A DNA stretch of 64,000 bases, taken from NCBI GenBank assembly GCA_028023455.1, contig JAQFVV010000027.1:10909845-10973844 (forward strand). Direction: 5' to 3'. The stretch is from Epiperipatus broadwayi (taxonomy: Eukaryota; Onychophora; Udeonychophora; Euonychophora; Peripatidae). Positions 12,679 through 25,040 of the stretch are shown one piece after another. Made by a program: the position numbers and the translations under genes. Each line of letters opens with the position of its first letter. The stretch's first letter is position 1. Under the pieces are notes generated by a model. That model had not been told where the DNA came from and ran no database searches. It was given only the letters and a program-made list of their open reading frames with translations.

Positions 12679-13960
12679 GACGTATAACATATATGTTAAA
12701 GCAAAAGTGGAGATGAAATCTATAAAAAAAGACAGCATTAACTGTTGATATACAATAATTTCCAATAAATTTAAATTAAAGCTTGCTGTACACATCTTAA
12801 AATAATGAGAAATTTAAAGATGGTTAAAACTTAGCTGAGATCATAACAAGACAACAGATATTTCACTAAGAACTGTGAGAAAGATAGGTGGACAAAAAAA
12901 GCAACAATTTACAAGTAAATTTTCAACTGAGTCAAAACAATGTATGAAGAAAAGATGGAATAAGAATACATAAATCCCTAAAAAGAATTGAATATCTCGA
13001 ATTCTATAAAACGATTAAAAAAAAGAGTTAATATATAATTGTGAATTGGGATGGAAGTTATAGAAGAAAATAAAAGTTCAAAATTATAAATCAATATTTT
13101 GATGTTGGAAAAGTTATTTAAGTGATAAAGAAAAGATGAAACTATAACTAAAAAGAGAGACAACATAATGAAATATGTGGAAAATTTCTACAAAGAATTA
13201 TATAATAAAGAACAAAAAAAATAAAATAACCAGTAAAATTATTACATCTTCTGAATTACCAAGCATTTTTAAAAAAGGGAGATATATAATTAAATCTTTG
13301 AATGTAAAAGGTCCAAAAAATAAATTATTATTGATATCTTAGAAGAGTCAGAAGAAATAGAAAATTTAATGGCAAAACTATCTACTAAATCTCTAAAAAA
13401 TAAAAATATACCAGAAGATTGGAAGAATGCAGTAGTAATATTAATCTTCTATCAGTTCTATACAAATTTTTATTAAGCCGGATAGAAAAGTGACTTTAGC
13501 ATAATGAATCATATCCAAATATTGTGAGAAGTTATAGAAAGGATCAATATGAATTATTATTATGCTTTGGATTTGTAGATTTATGAAAACGCATTTGATT
13601 CTATAGGCATTTCCACAGTGATTAATGCTTTGGATTATATTCTAAAGAAAATTTATCGAAATGCAGCAGCAGTGATGGTGAAACTAAGATTTACAACGAT
13701 AAGAATATGTAACAGAGTGATTCCATATTTTCAAAACTTTGTTGATTAAAACCTTAACCTAAGGGAATAAAATTACATGGAGATTATTTAGATTATCTGG
13801 TATTTGCAAATGATATTATTTTTGCACATAATGCTTCAGAGTTTCAAGAAATGTTGCAAAAGTTATAAAATTAAAAAAAGCAAATAAGACTAAAGATAAA
13901 GACTAAAAATAATGTTTATTGAAAGTTTGTGATAATGGCAGATGATGACATTTTAGTATT

Positions 13961-14424
13961 ATTTATTGGACTATTTCTATTATCTAGTATTAAGAACTGA
14001 ATGTCCTTAGAAAAACTTACTTCCTAAATACATTCAACTGTTAGTAATGACACACAGGTTAGTATTTAATACAATGTTTCCAGCTGTATTATCCTCTTTG
14101 CTTCTTCCAGTATTGCTGGCCTGACCAGTGCCAGTACTAGCATGAGAATCGAATCTGGATCTTTAGATTCTTGAATATTGAATTTTAAGGTAAAGCTTTA
14201 ATCGAACTGGCAGACCTTAAAATTCAATATTCAGAATCTAAAGATCCAGGTACGATGTCCATAATAGACTAGTAACACTTGAAGAAGAGATGAGAATATT
14301 ATCACTCAAAGCATTGTGTTAAATATTAACCTGTGTGCTACTAATAGTTGAATGAAAGTAAATAAATTTTAAAATTTTTCTAAAGACATTCTTAATACTA
14401 GATGATGGAAATAGTCCAATAAAT
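13961..14424. repeat. Imperfect foldback, ~220-bp arms, inserted in a LINE
   Basis: The outer arms ATTTATTGGACTAT (13961-13974) and ATAGTCCAATAAAT (14411-14424) are exact complements. Inner arms 14155-14191 and 14214-14250 (CTGGATCTTTAGATTC.. / ..GAATCTAAAGATCCAGG) are near perfect. The sequence between is imperfectly complementary, so the whole segment forms one long hairpin. MITE-like foldback. Confidence 0.8.
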
Positions 14425-15060
14425 AAGTAAGAACAAAGTAATGTTCATTGGATTGTCTCAGAAGAGATAAATAAAGATTGATAATCATGAATTAAAAAGT
14501 TAATAACTATAACAATTATCTTGACAACACTATTAATACAGATGGAAACATAATGGATGAAATTAATCATAAAATTAAATTTGGATGGAATGTTTAATAT
14601 AGAAAAAGAAATATGTTCATATATTTGAAAAGCCAAGTTTTTCATCGATACATTTTATCAGTTCTTACTTATGGATCTGAAATTTAACTATTTGCCAATA
14701 GAGTGATTCAGAGACTTCAGATCACTTAATGAAATATGGAGAGATGTATGTTGTGAATAACAAAAAAATATCAGACATGAAATACAAGGAGACTAAACAA
14801 TCATCACTGATATTGTTTAAAGAATTAAGAGTGAAATGGAGTTAGACTGGATATTTTGTTAGAAGAAATGATAGTAGATGAATAGTTGAAGTCTTAAACT
14901 GAATCCCAAGAGATTGCTAAAGATCTAGAATGAAATTGCATTGGAGATGGTTAAATGAAATAAGATAGTGTGTTATGGAGAAAACTCTGGCTATGGATTG
15001 GAATAATTGGATTAACTAGGAGAAACCTTCATACTGCAGCAGATCAGATGATTGAAAACA

Positions 15061-15819
15061 ATAATTTTATTTTCATTTAAATATAAAATTGTACTAATAA
15101 AAACCTCAAGATAGTATACTACATTTACTTGTCATGCTATGACCACAATGAATTCAAATCTAGAGTAAAGTTGAAGTTTTCCAATCAAATCACTACTTTT
15201 TTGGATAACCGGCAAATGCCCATCCCAACTCCTCCAACAAAGTCATTTAATATTGTTCTGCAAATAAAATTCAAACATAAGAAAGTTAGAGAATATATGG
15301 GACAACTAGATGAACAAATTCTTTATTTTTACGTATTTTTTTTATACTAATGCAGCACAAACAGATCAAACACATCATTATATCATTTTTCAATTCAAGT
15401 AAATAAAGACCATTTAGTACTTTGTGAATAAAACCAATGAACAATAAATGACAATGAAATAAAACTAGCTAATGGTTTTTTGAGTTTCCTCTGGAATAGA
15501 GCTGTGAAAATATCACAGAGGATTGATATCACTGCCATTCAACATCCACTAATTCCATCATTGCATATTTAGAAGAATGCTTTCTGGTTTGGAAGTCATT
15601 GTTCGCTAATAACAAACCCTGTAATAAAATAAACAGTAGAAATAAAGGTACAATGCTAAATGCATGTGGTTTCCAGTATCCTATAATGATAATGCTTTAA
15701 TTATTTTAATAGTTTTTATCAAATAAACAAAATTTGAAATGCTAATTTGCAAAGCAACAACTAACTAATGAAAATTTAATGAAACTCTTAATATGTAACA
15801 CCACTCAATTATTACTTAC
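15061..15819. other. Intron, no recognisable content
   Basis: UBR5 intron between the LINE remnant and the 15820-16036 exon. A small inverted repeat, CCTCTG...CAGAGG, lies near 15489-15522. Nothing else can be supported. Confidence 0.5.
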
Positions 15820-16036
15820 CTCAATTGTGAGATCCCGCTGCTGGCAGTTTCTCAGTTTTTCCATTTCCCTTCTAAATTTGGCTTCCTTCACAGGAAAACC
15901 ACCAAGCTCACTAATAACTGAGCCAGACTCCGCTCCCACATCATCTACAAATACTCGGCCAAAAAGATCTAAAGTCAGTCGCCAGCGACCCAGCAATACA
16001 TCATGTGAGATCAATTGTCCAATCATATTTTGAGAT
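15820..16036 (-). CDS. UBR5: UBR5/hyd, internal exon ([20 protein letters not shown])
   Basis: The translation reads [59 protein letters not shown] and [10 protein letters not shown]. The ISHD-LLGRWRL--LFGRVF-DDVGAE and [11 protein letters not shown] words are almost unchanged from vertebrate UBR5 and lie just before the HECT N-lobe. The acceptor TATAG precedes a one-base split codon and the donor is GAG|GTAAGT on a complete codon. Length 217 nt. The exon ends ...LTIE and the next starts VERD, restoring the family junction. The strong charge and conservation suggest a structured, functional surface. No catalytic residue is known here. Confidence 0.96.
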
Positions 16037-18279
16037 CTATAAAAAAAAATATTTTTAAAATGTTGGAATTATATATAGAAAACTATTAATAGTAATGCAT
16101 TTAATGTTAGACCAGTACAATGGCAAAAGTAGAAAGAACTTGTTGTCTTACTTTCAACTGCCAATAAGTTGTGAAATAAATATGGAATTCCGAAATGGCA
16201 GCCTCTATATTTATTTAAAATAAATACATAAAGTATATAGAGATCTTAAACAAACAAACTATATTCCCACATAGTAAAAACATCTTATATTGCATATATA
16301 TTTCAGACTTTAAAAAAATGAAAAATAGATTTTAAAAAAATACATAACAAATAATAATAAAAAGCATGTACCAAAAAAAAAGCATAAAAAAACCAAGCAA
16401 CAAAGATGATGTTTGATCATTTTTTATGATTGCTGATCAGCTGGGCGCAATTATGGAAAAATATACTTTAATAATTTATTAACAAACCGGAAGTGAAAAA
16501 ATACATCCAGAAGTTTGTTAATGTATAAGCCATTATATCAAATCAAAATCAGATTCAACATTGAAAAACAAATCTAAAAATGCATACATTTATAGATGAA
16601 GATAGCCATAATTTAAGATAATAGAAAAAAATTAAAAAATATTTATATATGGAATAATATCAGGAATTTAAATGAAAGGGTTTCCATAATTTAAACAAAA
16701 AGAGAAGTCAATATAATACTAAAGTAAATTTTAAAAAAAACTTCATACTTTGCTCAAATTCATTGCAAAAATGATAATTTAAAACAAACATCTCTTCTAT
16801 ATATAATATAAAAAAAAAACAGACATTCAAAAGCCTTTAGAATTAAAAAATGTTACAAAACCAATTTTTGTAAAATATTGCGACTTCAAACAATTTGGAA
16901 AACTGAAAATATATCAGAAATAAAAAATAATGTAGAATTTTTGAAAAAAGATAGTGAGTTGTGAATACAAGAATGAAGAGGTTTTATTCTGGAAATAACA
17001 ATAGACAAAATTAAGTAATAGATATTGTCATAGATGAAAGAACTCTGGGATTCAGTTATAAATGCTGAATAGAGAGCATGAGAAGATAAAAATTATGTAT
17101 TAAAAAAAAGCTGAAAAAAATATTTGAAAAATAGTTGTATCATGAATAACTGGAATTCTATGGAAAACAACGAAGGTATAGTAAAATTGCAGATTTACAA
17201 ATTGTAGATAAGTAATGAGAGGTGAAAAGTTGATAAGTTTTGTTAACAAAATACTTAAATTTATAAAAAAAAAATGGAAGATTTTAGCTAGATTATATAT
17301 AAAATTAAAATAGTTTAAAGATATTCAAAAATCTTTGCAATACTTTTCATATTCAAAATCTTTACATTGCTTTTCAAAATTTCTTAAGAGCTTTACTTTG
17401 GCTATGTAATTTATTTTAAAATTAAAAAATGTACATTGTCTTTAAAGATTTCCCACAGTAATAAAATACATAATTTTATTGTATCATAATAAAAAGATCC
17501 CAAAGACTAGGAAAAAAGAAATAAAACAGAAAGAAAGTACTTGAAGTCATGACTACAGAATTAATAGTTATAAAATAATTATTATTTATATATTTTTACT
17601 TAGCACTGCGACTGGAATGTGTAATTTTTATATCTAAGAGAGTGAATATTAGAAGCAATATCAGTAAAAATTAGTATTTGATCATAAATATACAAACATC
17701 CGGTTGTAGAATTGAAGTATCAACTGAAATAGTTAACTTTATCCTATAAAAACACACACAAAAAAGCTGTTTTAACCTTTTCTCTTGCCTTGAATAAGAT
17801 GTTCAGATCTTGATCAGAATAGAATGCTAAAAACAAGTCTAATGGATGTTTAACTTTATTTCACATTCAATTTTAATGGTTTACTTACTATATATAATGG
17901 CTGTTTTTAAGACATTCATGCATTTGTTAATCAAGAGACATTCTCGAAATGAGGTAATTTAAAGATTTAAACTTATTAAAAGTGATGATATGTGGTATAG
18001 CAGTACCTATTACAAACATAATAATCTGCCATTTAATTCCAGAAATAAGTTCTAACTACGTTAAAGGTGAATGCAGAGTAAATTCATTAGCTGTGCCATA
18101 AGAATCATATGATCAATAAGAAGCAATATAATTAAAACTTGAAATATGTTTGTTGTTTCTTTTTTGGTCATACTTAAAAAGAATGAAGACACAGCAAATA
18201 AAAAGCAACAATATAGCTTTCTTTGACTCCACATTTGACAAGAAAAATATTCGAAGTATTATCATCAAATTGAATGTTA
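16037..18279. other. Intron, unclassified AT-rich sequence
   Basis: UBR5 intron with no identifiable gene. It may contain further decayed retrotransposon sequence, given the LINE motifs that follow, but I could not identify conserved words. Confidence 0.5.
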
Positions 18280-18470
18280 ACTTTCACATTTTCATTAAAG
18301 CTCATATTAATCAAACAGAGCAATCTTGATAAGCATTCAATACTCTATAGCATTATGCTAAATCCATGTTTACTTATTGTATCAACAACCTTTGCTAAGT
18401 CTATGAATGAGATGATGATTTGTTTTATCCTACATTTTACATTGAAATTGGAATTACCCGGCTGTGAAAA
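18280..18470 (-). pseudogene. LINE reverse-transcriptase fragment (motif A region)
   Basis: On the minus strand, SFIDLAKVVDTISKHGFSIM is read around 18365-18410. It corresponds to the RT motif A consensus (F-DLSKAFDTI-H--L---G). The frame stops soon after. A short remnant of a non-LTR retrotransposon in the antisense orientation to the fragment at 20580-20960. Confidence 0.45.
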
Positions 18471-20579
18471 TTAGCAATAGTTAATCATTTTTTCAGTTAG
18501 TTTTGATCAGCACTTAAAAATGCCTTAAACAAAACTCTTATTTATGACAAAAAGAGAATATCCCAATCGATGATATAATCTTTGTTTTTAAATAAAAATA
18601 TTATTTTTATTTTCCTTGAAAAGTTAAAAAAAAAAATACTATTTTGAACTAATGTCTTATCTTTTGATTTTAGCAACAGCATCAGGAAGTTCTATTTCAG
18701 GAACATCATAACATATCTTAAGAAGATTGCGTATGAATTGCTACATTATAGTTTGCTGATTTATGCATAGAATATAGTTATAATGTTTATATCATCCATA
18801 GGTGAAACATTAAATAAAATTAAAAAAGGATCAGTTGTTTTTTTTTTAAAAAGAAATATGTGAATAAAATATGGCACATATAATTTATTATTTCTATTTT
18901 ACATACATATTATACATGATTTACGGTTTCATCTCATATTAGAAATAAAATGGTTGTAACATCAATAACAAATAAGCTTCAAAAATTCAAGATTTTATAC
19001 CATCTAAGTAAATTCCAGCATTGATAAAAAAAATTTACAATAATAAAATTGCCTATGTATAATCTTTTGGAAGAGCCATTGAAGATAAAATAATTGTTGG
19101 TTCACGAGTGATTTAGCTGAAATATATAAAACTGCATGACTATCTAAATTCAAAATCATCCAAGTTTAACATGCAAATATGCAGTATTTACATTTTTACA
19201 GAAATTTACAAAATAAAACTCTAAATTCTTATTTCTTCTTCATTCTATAACATTTATTTTATCATTGACTATCAAAACATTATGAACACATAAGACATTT
19301 ACCAAAAGTCTTTTGAAGTTTAACAAATTTTTCCTGTTAATATTTAAGAAAAAAAATTTAATTGAACTTCAAAAACTTGATAATGATTATTCAGCACAAT
19401 CAAAACATTTCAAAAATTTAAGAATAAAATTTTAAAAAAAAAAGAAAAACGGGCGGGGGATGGGAGGAGTTTAGAGTTTCTATTTTATAAATTATTGACA
19501 AGACTATGCTTAAGAACATATCAATTTTTTTATAAATTTTGCATAAATTTATTGATGGATTAATTTTACTTTTTGCATAGGATAATGTATTAAGATCTCA
19601 CCTTATTCATATTATTATCTCCATAATCCAAATGTCAGAATCTATAAAAAATATTCGAATATGATGAATCAAAAATAATTTAATTTACTTTATACCTCCA
19701 CGCATTTTATATTTTCCATGGCATTTATTTGAGATTATTCAATATTATTTTTCAATTTATAAAAAACAAAATTATTGAGTTACTATTATGGACAAATACA
19801 ATCACACAACATCATTTTTATTAAAATATATTCTTTGTATTAATCAAGAGTAAATGTTTAATTTATGACTATATCTAAATCTTTAGATTGGTTCAAATTT
19901 ATATATTAGCCATTTTAATTTTTTAAATGTTTTATCATTATCATCATGGTGGATATTTCTTTGTCCCTAAATTTTAGATTGAATTTATATGTTGTCATAA
20001 CTTTATAATCATTACTACTATAATTCTAGAATGATCTTTTGTTCTTATCAGATTTGTCATATTCTTATATCTAAGATAATGTTATGTGATACACTATAAA
20101 ATAAAATAAAATATTTACATTATCTTAATTTAATAATAATAATAAATGATTTGCATGAAAACAGTTTGTTATCTGTTAAGTTAATTGAAAAAAATTCAAA
20201 TAAATACATGCATATTATATAATGATAAAAAAAGAAATTGGCAAAGCAATATATATATATAGAAATCGTGTGGATTATATTCCACTTAAATTGCTAAAAG
20301 CTATAAGAAATTTAAGAAAATTATTAATTGATGTTTATAATCTAATTTATATGACACAAATTTTTGATCAGTACATTTTCTTTTAACAGTAAAAGATGTA
20401 TCATATTACAATATTTTTTATATTAACAGTCAGTACATTTACGCTTGCCTGAACAACCCAGATGAACTTGGAACTTTTGCTCTCCCAACTAATTGGAGAA
20501 TTATCTAAACTGGCTACTTAAACAAACTTTTAAAAAATTCTTAATGATAATCTAGACTTATGACTTAAATTCTAGGTTA

Positions 20580-20960
20580 TAGATATAGCAGATGGATCCC
20601 TTAACAACTTCATCATGAAGCTCTTCTACAATAGGTTATATGGATATTTATTTGAAGTACGATTTGGTCTTAGAAAAATTAAAATTAACAAAAGATGCAA
20701 ATATAAATAGTGAATATTGATTATTAAATGATATATAAAAAGTGAAGATGACTTGAACAAAATAAAAAATTGAATTTACAGAAAGTTTGGAATGAATATA
20801 AATATAACTAAAACCACAACAATTAAATAGTAGGAGTAATAAAAGATTCAGAATGGTAATTGAAGAAGAACTTATAAATAAATTAACACTTTAAAACATT
20901 TGAGAATAATAATAATAAATCAATAATTAATTGCTCAAGAGGACCAGAAGGACATGTTCA
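20580..20960 (+). pseudogene. LINE reverse-transcriptase fragment (post-motif C)
   Basis: On the plus strand DDLNKIKN*IYRKFGMNINI TKTTTI is read around 20745-20824 (one in-frame stop). The FG--IN--KT block is the conserved segment that follows the (Y/F)xDD box in non-LTR retrotransposon RTs. Surrounding sequence is too decayed to define element ends. Confidence 0.4.
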
Positions 20961-22099
20961 GTGTTCATATAGGAATCTTTAACTATATGACAGCTTGTGA
21001 TATTTTATTGTTAACAGTACACAGTTTTTTTATATACATAAAATTTATTTTAAAATAAGTCAGGTATTGGATTAACATTAATCAGTCTTTTTATTTAAAC
21101 AAAGTAAAAGAAATGATGGTATTTTATAAATTAGAAAATATTTTTTTTGCAGTCGTTTAGCTACTACTTTTAACACTATCATTAGCAGCCAGTAGTGAAT
21201 GAGTATAACCATTTTAACACCAGAAAAAAAAAAATCAAAGATAGAAAGATGAAAAATTTTGTGATGACTAAACATACTAATCACCCATAAACCACACTTG
21301 TGTTCGCATATACCACATTGTTTCTTTGGCCTATTTATTTTCAATTTGCAATGCTATCTTTTTAATTACTCTATAGTGAATTATTAACACTTCAATATCT
21401 TGGCTAATTATGAATCTCCAATGAATTTTATTTTCAATTATGTCCCCTCAATGAAAATGATCAATTATGCAATTTTTGTAGAATGCCTGACTTAATGTTT
21501 AAACATAAATGAAAGCTCTTCTTATAAAGTTGTAGTAAACCTGCTACTCATCATGTTTCATATGGCCGACCTAACAAAGATTTTCTTTTACAGTTGTATA
21601 TTCAACAGCATCAAATCCAACGTGCTGAAGAATATACTGATCGGTCTTATGATCTTTTCATCATATTTTTAGAATCTTATGGATTATCTTTAAAATAAAA
21701 TTTTACCACTGTTTTCATTTTACTTGGCTAAGAAGATTATGTCTCATACACAATGAACGGGTAAAATAACAGTCCATATATAACTAATTTGCTCGAAGTA
21801 ATTATATCACAATAATATCTTTTCGACTTGGTAACTTTTTCCTATCGCTGCCTGATAATAAACTTGAGCTTTTAAATATTAATTATTAAATTCTTTATTA
21901 GAATATATTCAAAACATTCTGAGCCATCATTTTTGAAGTAACAAAAATATCACAATCATCACTATGCAATGAACCTAAAAGCAAAGAACTTAATCTTTTG
22001 GTTTTTGCTTTTAATTAATTCAAGTAAAAAAACTATCAACGAACTTACATCATATTTTGATGCCTGCTTTATGAAACCACCTATAAATTGTTCTAAAAA

Positions 22100-22620
22100 T
22101 TAATGTTATAAAATTGGAAAACAAAGCAGACGCTAGTATACTGTATTCATCACTCCGACATCAGTTTTCATTTCAAATATAACAGATTTTTGATTTCAGC
22201 AATAACATTTTCTGTCATTCCATCATAGTACACTGTAATAAATTTTGGTGAAGAATAACAATTTAAACATTTCTATAAATCTTTGTAACTAAATGAATTA
22301 AATGCCCTGACCAAATCATTAAAGGCAATATATAAATTGCCAAAGTTACTCACCAAATTTTTCTTGCACTTAGCTGGCAATAAACATTATATCAGTATAT
22401 TGCTTCTTAATTCTCTAAATCTTGAAAGTACAATGATTTGATGAATAATGAAACTATGAAAATCATTTAGTTGCTACAATCTTTTCTATCTCCTTTATTT
22501 TTATAATCTGCAACAACAGAAACATTCTTAAGATCAGATAGCACAACTTCATAGGTCATATATTCCTAAATAATTCCAATAATTTTAAAATGTCATATTC
22601 GTGACTTATGTAGCCTTTTC
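22100..22620 (-). pseudogene. Decayed LINE reverse transcriptase
   Basis: Minus-strand frames give in order ADYKNKGDRKDCSN (about 22515-22475), QLSARKIW (from LQEK, about 22380-22355), GNLYIAFNDLVRAFNS (22343-22296) and SSPKFITVYYDGMTENVI (about 22255-22200), then ASALFSNFITLIFR near 22130-22085. This follows the order of a non-LTR retrotransposon RT (YKNKGDRSDC / LQEKCRE / LYIAFIDLTKAFD / PPKF--VL--FHDGM). Stops and frameshifts abound. Probably an L2/CR1/Jockey-type LINE. Confidence 0.65.
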
Positions 22621-23893
22621 TATTTTTCAAATTACAAAAAAATATTTTAATTTCATTAAAATATATATTATGGTTGAAATCTAACTAAGTAGTTGGAATG
22701 AATGCATCACTAATGCTGCCATTTGAATTATTTTTATCATAATTCAAAAACCAATCAAAAATACTCCTTATCACTGTAAAATAATGCCATTCTCTGATAC
22801 AATAAAATTATGACATCATTTTTCAAGTTTATATGTTACTTTCAATTCAATAAAAAAAAAAAGGGGGTATAAACTGATAGCAACAACCAATGATCATTGC
22901 TCCTTTACATGTGAATTAGAGCAGTCATTTTTAAATTTTCTTGCTAGTCCCCAAATTTCTATCTCTTATATCTCTATATAGGTTACAAAGCTCCATATTC
23001 AATTTTTTATTGTCAAGCAGAGAATGCAATATGTTTTTTTCAAATCAAGTCACTAATAATATGACTATTTTAGTGAACCTAAAAACAGATTTACTTATGT
23101 ATTCATATCTCAGTAACGATACACTTGAAAATTTCAAATTGACAATTTTAATAACTATTAAACTTTAGCACAAACATTAATTGCTACTAAAAAATAAACT
23201 TCAAATTTCCCAACAATATGTAATATCTTTTATGTCTGAACAAAAAGGGTTTTCATATGACAATGATTAAAATATGCAAAGAATTTTAAGGTTGTAAAAT
23301 AATCTTCAAAGCTAAATTCATTATTAGTTCACCAAAGTAATGAATAAATATATTTAAATATCACCCCTAAAAAGATACAAAATAGTATTGATTGTTCATT
23401 AAATTTTAGATTCTCTATAAGAACTTGAATAGATTTAAGATTGTGAATGCTGATAGATCAATCTCATCAAACTTAAATACAAAAACCTAAATATATGCAA
23501 TAATTTACAGTAATATATGATATTCAATTAAAGTTGTTTTAGTGATCCAGTTGCATGTTTTCTACAGAGAAAGTATTTTGGAATCAATGTGATTTAAATA
23601 ATTTACATTTTCCATGGTTTCTTTATTGCATATTTTCAGTCAAACTTTAAATAGCATTAAGAAAATCATTCTACACCAACCAATTTAAAATAAAAAATAC
23701 TACATAATGTAATTAAAAAATGCAATATTAATTATAGTTTAGTAAACATTACATTTTAATAAAGATAAAACTGAAATACTGTGTTTAGTTAAAAAAAAGT
23801 CTTAAAAAAAACACCCTTCATGGAAAAAAGCTATTTACTTTTATAGAATTTACATATTCTAATTTAGGAAAAAAATAATATGAAAAAACTTAC
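22621..23893. other. Intron, no recognisable content
   Basis: AT-rich UBR5 intron upstream (in + coordinates) of the large exon. The 5' part of the LINE may extend here but I see no motif. Confidence 0.5.
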
Positions 23894-25040
23894 TTTTGCT
23901 GTGTTTGAAGAGTAGGCCTTGACTGAGATGTTTCCACGATTACTGTAGCCAAAACATTTTCATTACTAGCAGCCGGATCTGCCGACTGGACAGACACTAC
24001 TGTTTCCAAAGCCACATCCTCAGCCACACCATTACTTGGTGGAGTGACTTCTATGTTTTCAGTTGCTTCCTGCTTAAATTTATCTGCATTAGCTATGGTC
24101 AAATCTGTAGGTGTCAGACTACTAAGAGAAACAGCATTAGCTGATGATTGAGCAGAACTTGCATGAACTATAACACTGGTTTCATTTCTACTTTTCTTTG
24201 ATGATGGGGATACAATTATAGGCACACGCAAAACTGAATGAGAAGAAACACTTGTGCTGCTACTGGTTGAAGGCCCATCATTCATAAGATCACCAGATTC
24301 ATCTCTGTTTCGATTATATTCATTAGTAGTCCTTGTGGTAGCCATTCCTAAGAGAGGACTTTTAGCAGACATTAATGTACTGAAATTATCATGTGTTTCT
24401 ATTCCTGATACAGGTAATGTTGTCTGATTCGTAGGGAACATATCAGCTGTGCGAACAGAAAGTCCTAAACGGGTGGGAAGAACTTCCAACGGATTGGGAG
24501 ATACACTGGAGTAGGATGTTTTGCCAACATTCTGCACTGTTATGGGCTGCCTAGGCATACTGAAAAGCTCTTCGCGACGAGCATTAGGCTGTAAAAGGTG
24601 TGGCTGGTCAGCCAAGGGTAGAGATTCAGCTAATGGAGTCTGAAAAGGATCAGGAGGAGGGCAGCCCAAAAAAGTGGTTGAATCAGAGCGCTGAAAAAAC
24701 TGATGTTTACTGCCTTTACTTTGAGATTGCGAATCATCCTCTAAACTTTCAGGTTCCATGGCAATGGTGTGATTGACGAGATCATCATCATGCTCCTCAT
24801 TATCATTTTCATCTTGATCGTTCCATGGATCCAAAGCGATTCCGTCTCTTATTAAATCAGAATCAGCTCTTTCTGTACCACTTCTCATATAATAAATAAG
24901 AGCATCAAATACATATGCCACATGTTTCAAAGCTGACACGTCAACAATTGGAAGAGAATCTGAATGTTCACTATTGTGTGCTCGCATCAAAGACAAAGCG
25001 TACGATAAGAAATCTCGACGAGCAGAATTACCATCAGGAC
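23894..25040 (-). CDS. UBR5: UBR5/hyd, large internal exon ([11 protein letters not shown] to [10 protein letters not shown])
   Basis: This 1,147-nt exon codes for about 382 residues. It opens [20 protein letters not shown] and continues with [20 protein letters not shown], an acidic stretch, [39 protein letters not shown] and [11 protein letters not shown]. These blocks align in order with vertebrate UBR5. After about residue 190 the sequence turns Ser/Thr-rich and low in complexity (for example [15 protein letters not shown]), and homology is no longer obvious. The donor is CAAAA|GTAAGT with two trailing bases, and the next exon supplies A to give Lys (QKSQNMIG). Vertebrates split this region over several exons (general recollection), so a single large exon may reflect intron loss or an ancestral state. 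Confidence 0.95.

Larger units (their letters stand above)
11870..15060 (+). pseudogene. Decayed non-LTR retrotransposon (APE endonuclease + reverse transcriptase), RTE/CR1-like
   Basis: No ORF is intact, but family motifs appear in order. The endonuclease has GLSEVR at 12050-12067 (from LGLSE-RW) and IIQIHASTS near 12254-12280 (from IQVYAPTS). The reverse transcriptase has IPEDWKNAVVI near 13408-13440, motif A-like YENAFDSI near 13582, IYRNAAAVMVKL near 13650, and motif C-like VFANDII near 13800, with D changed to N. The C-terminal part has VLTYGSEI near 14661. Many stops and frameshifts show it is dead. A foldback (13961-14424) splits RT from the C-terminal part. The exact clade cannot be assigned by eye. 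Confidence 0.75.

Noticed and set aside
15779-16033. 84-aa plus-strand ORF
   Set aside because: Antisense shadow of the UBR5 exon 15820-16036.
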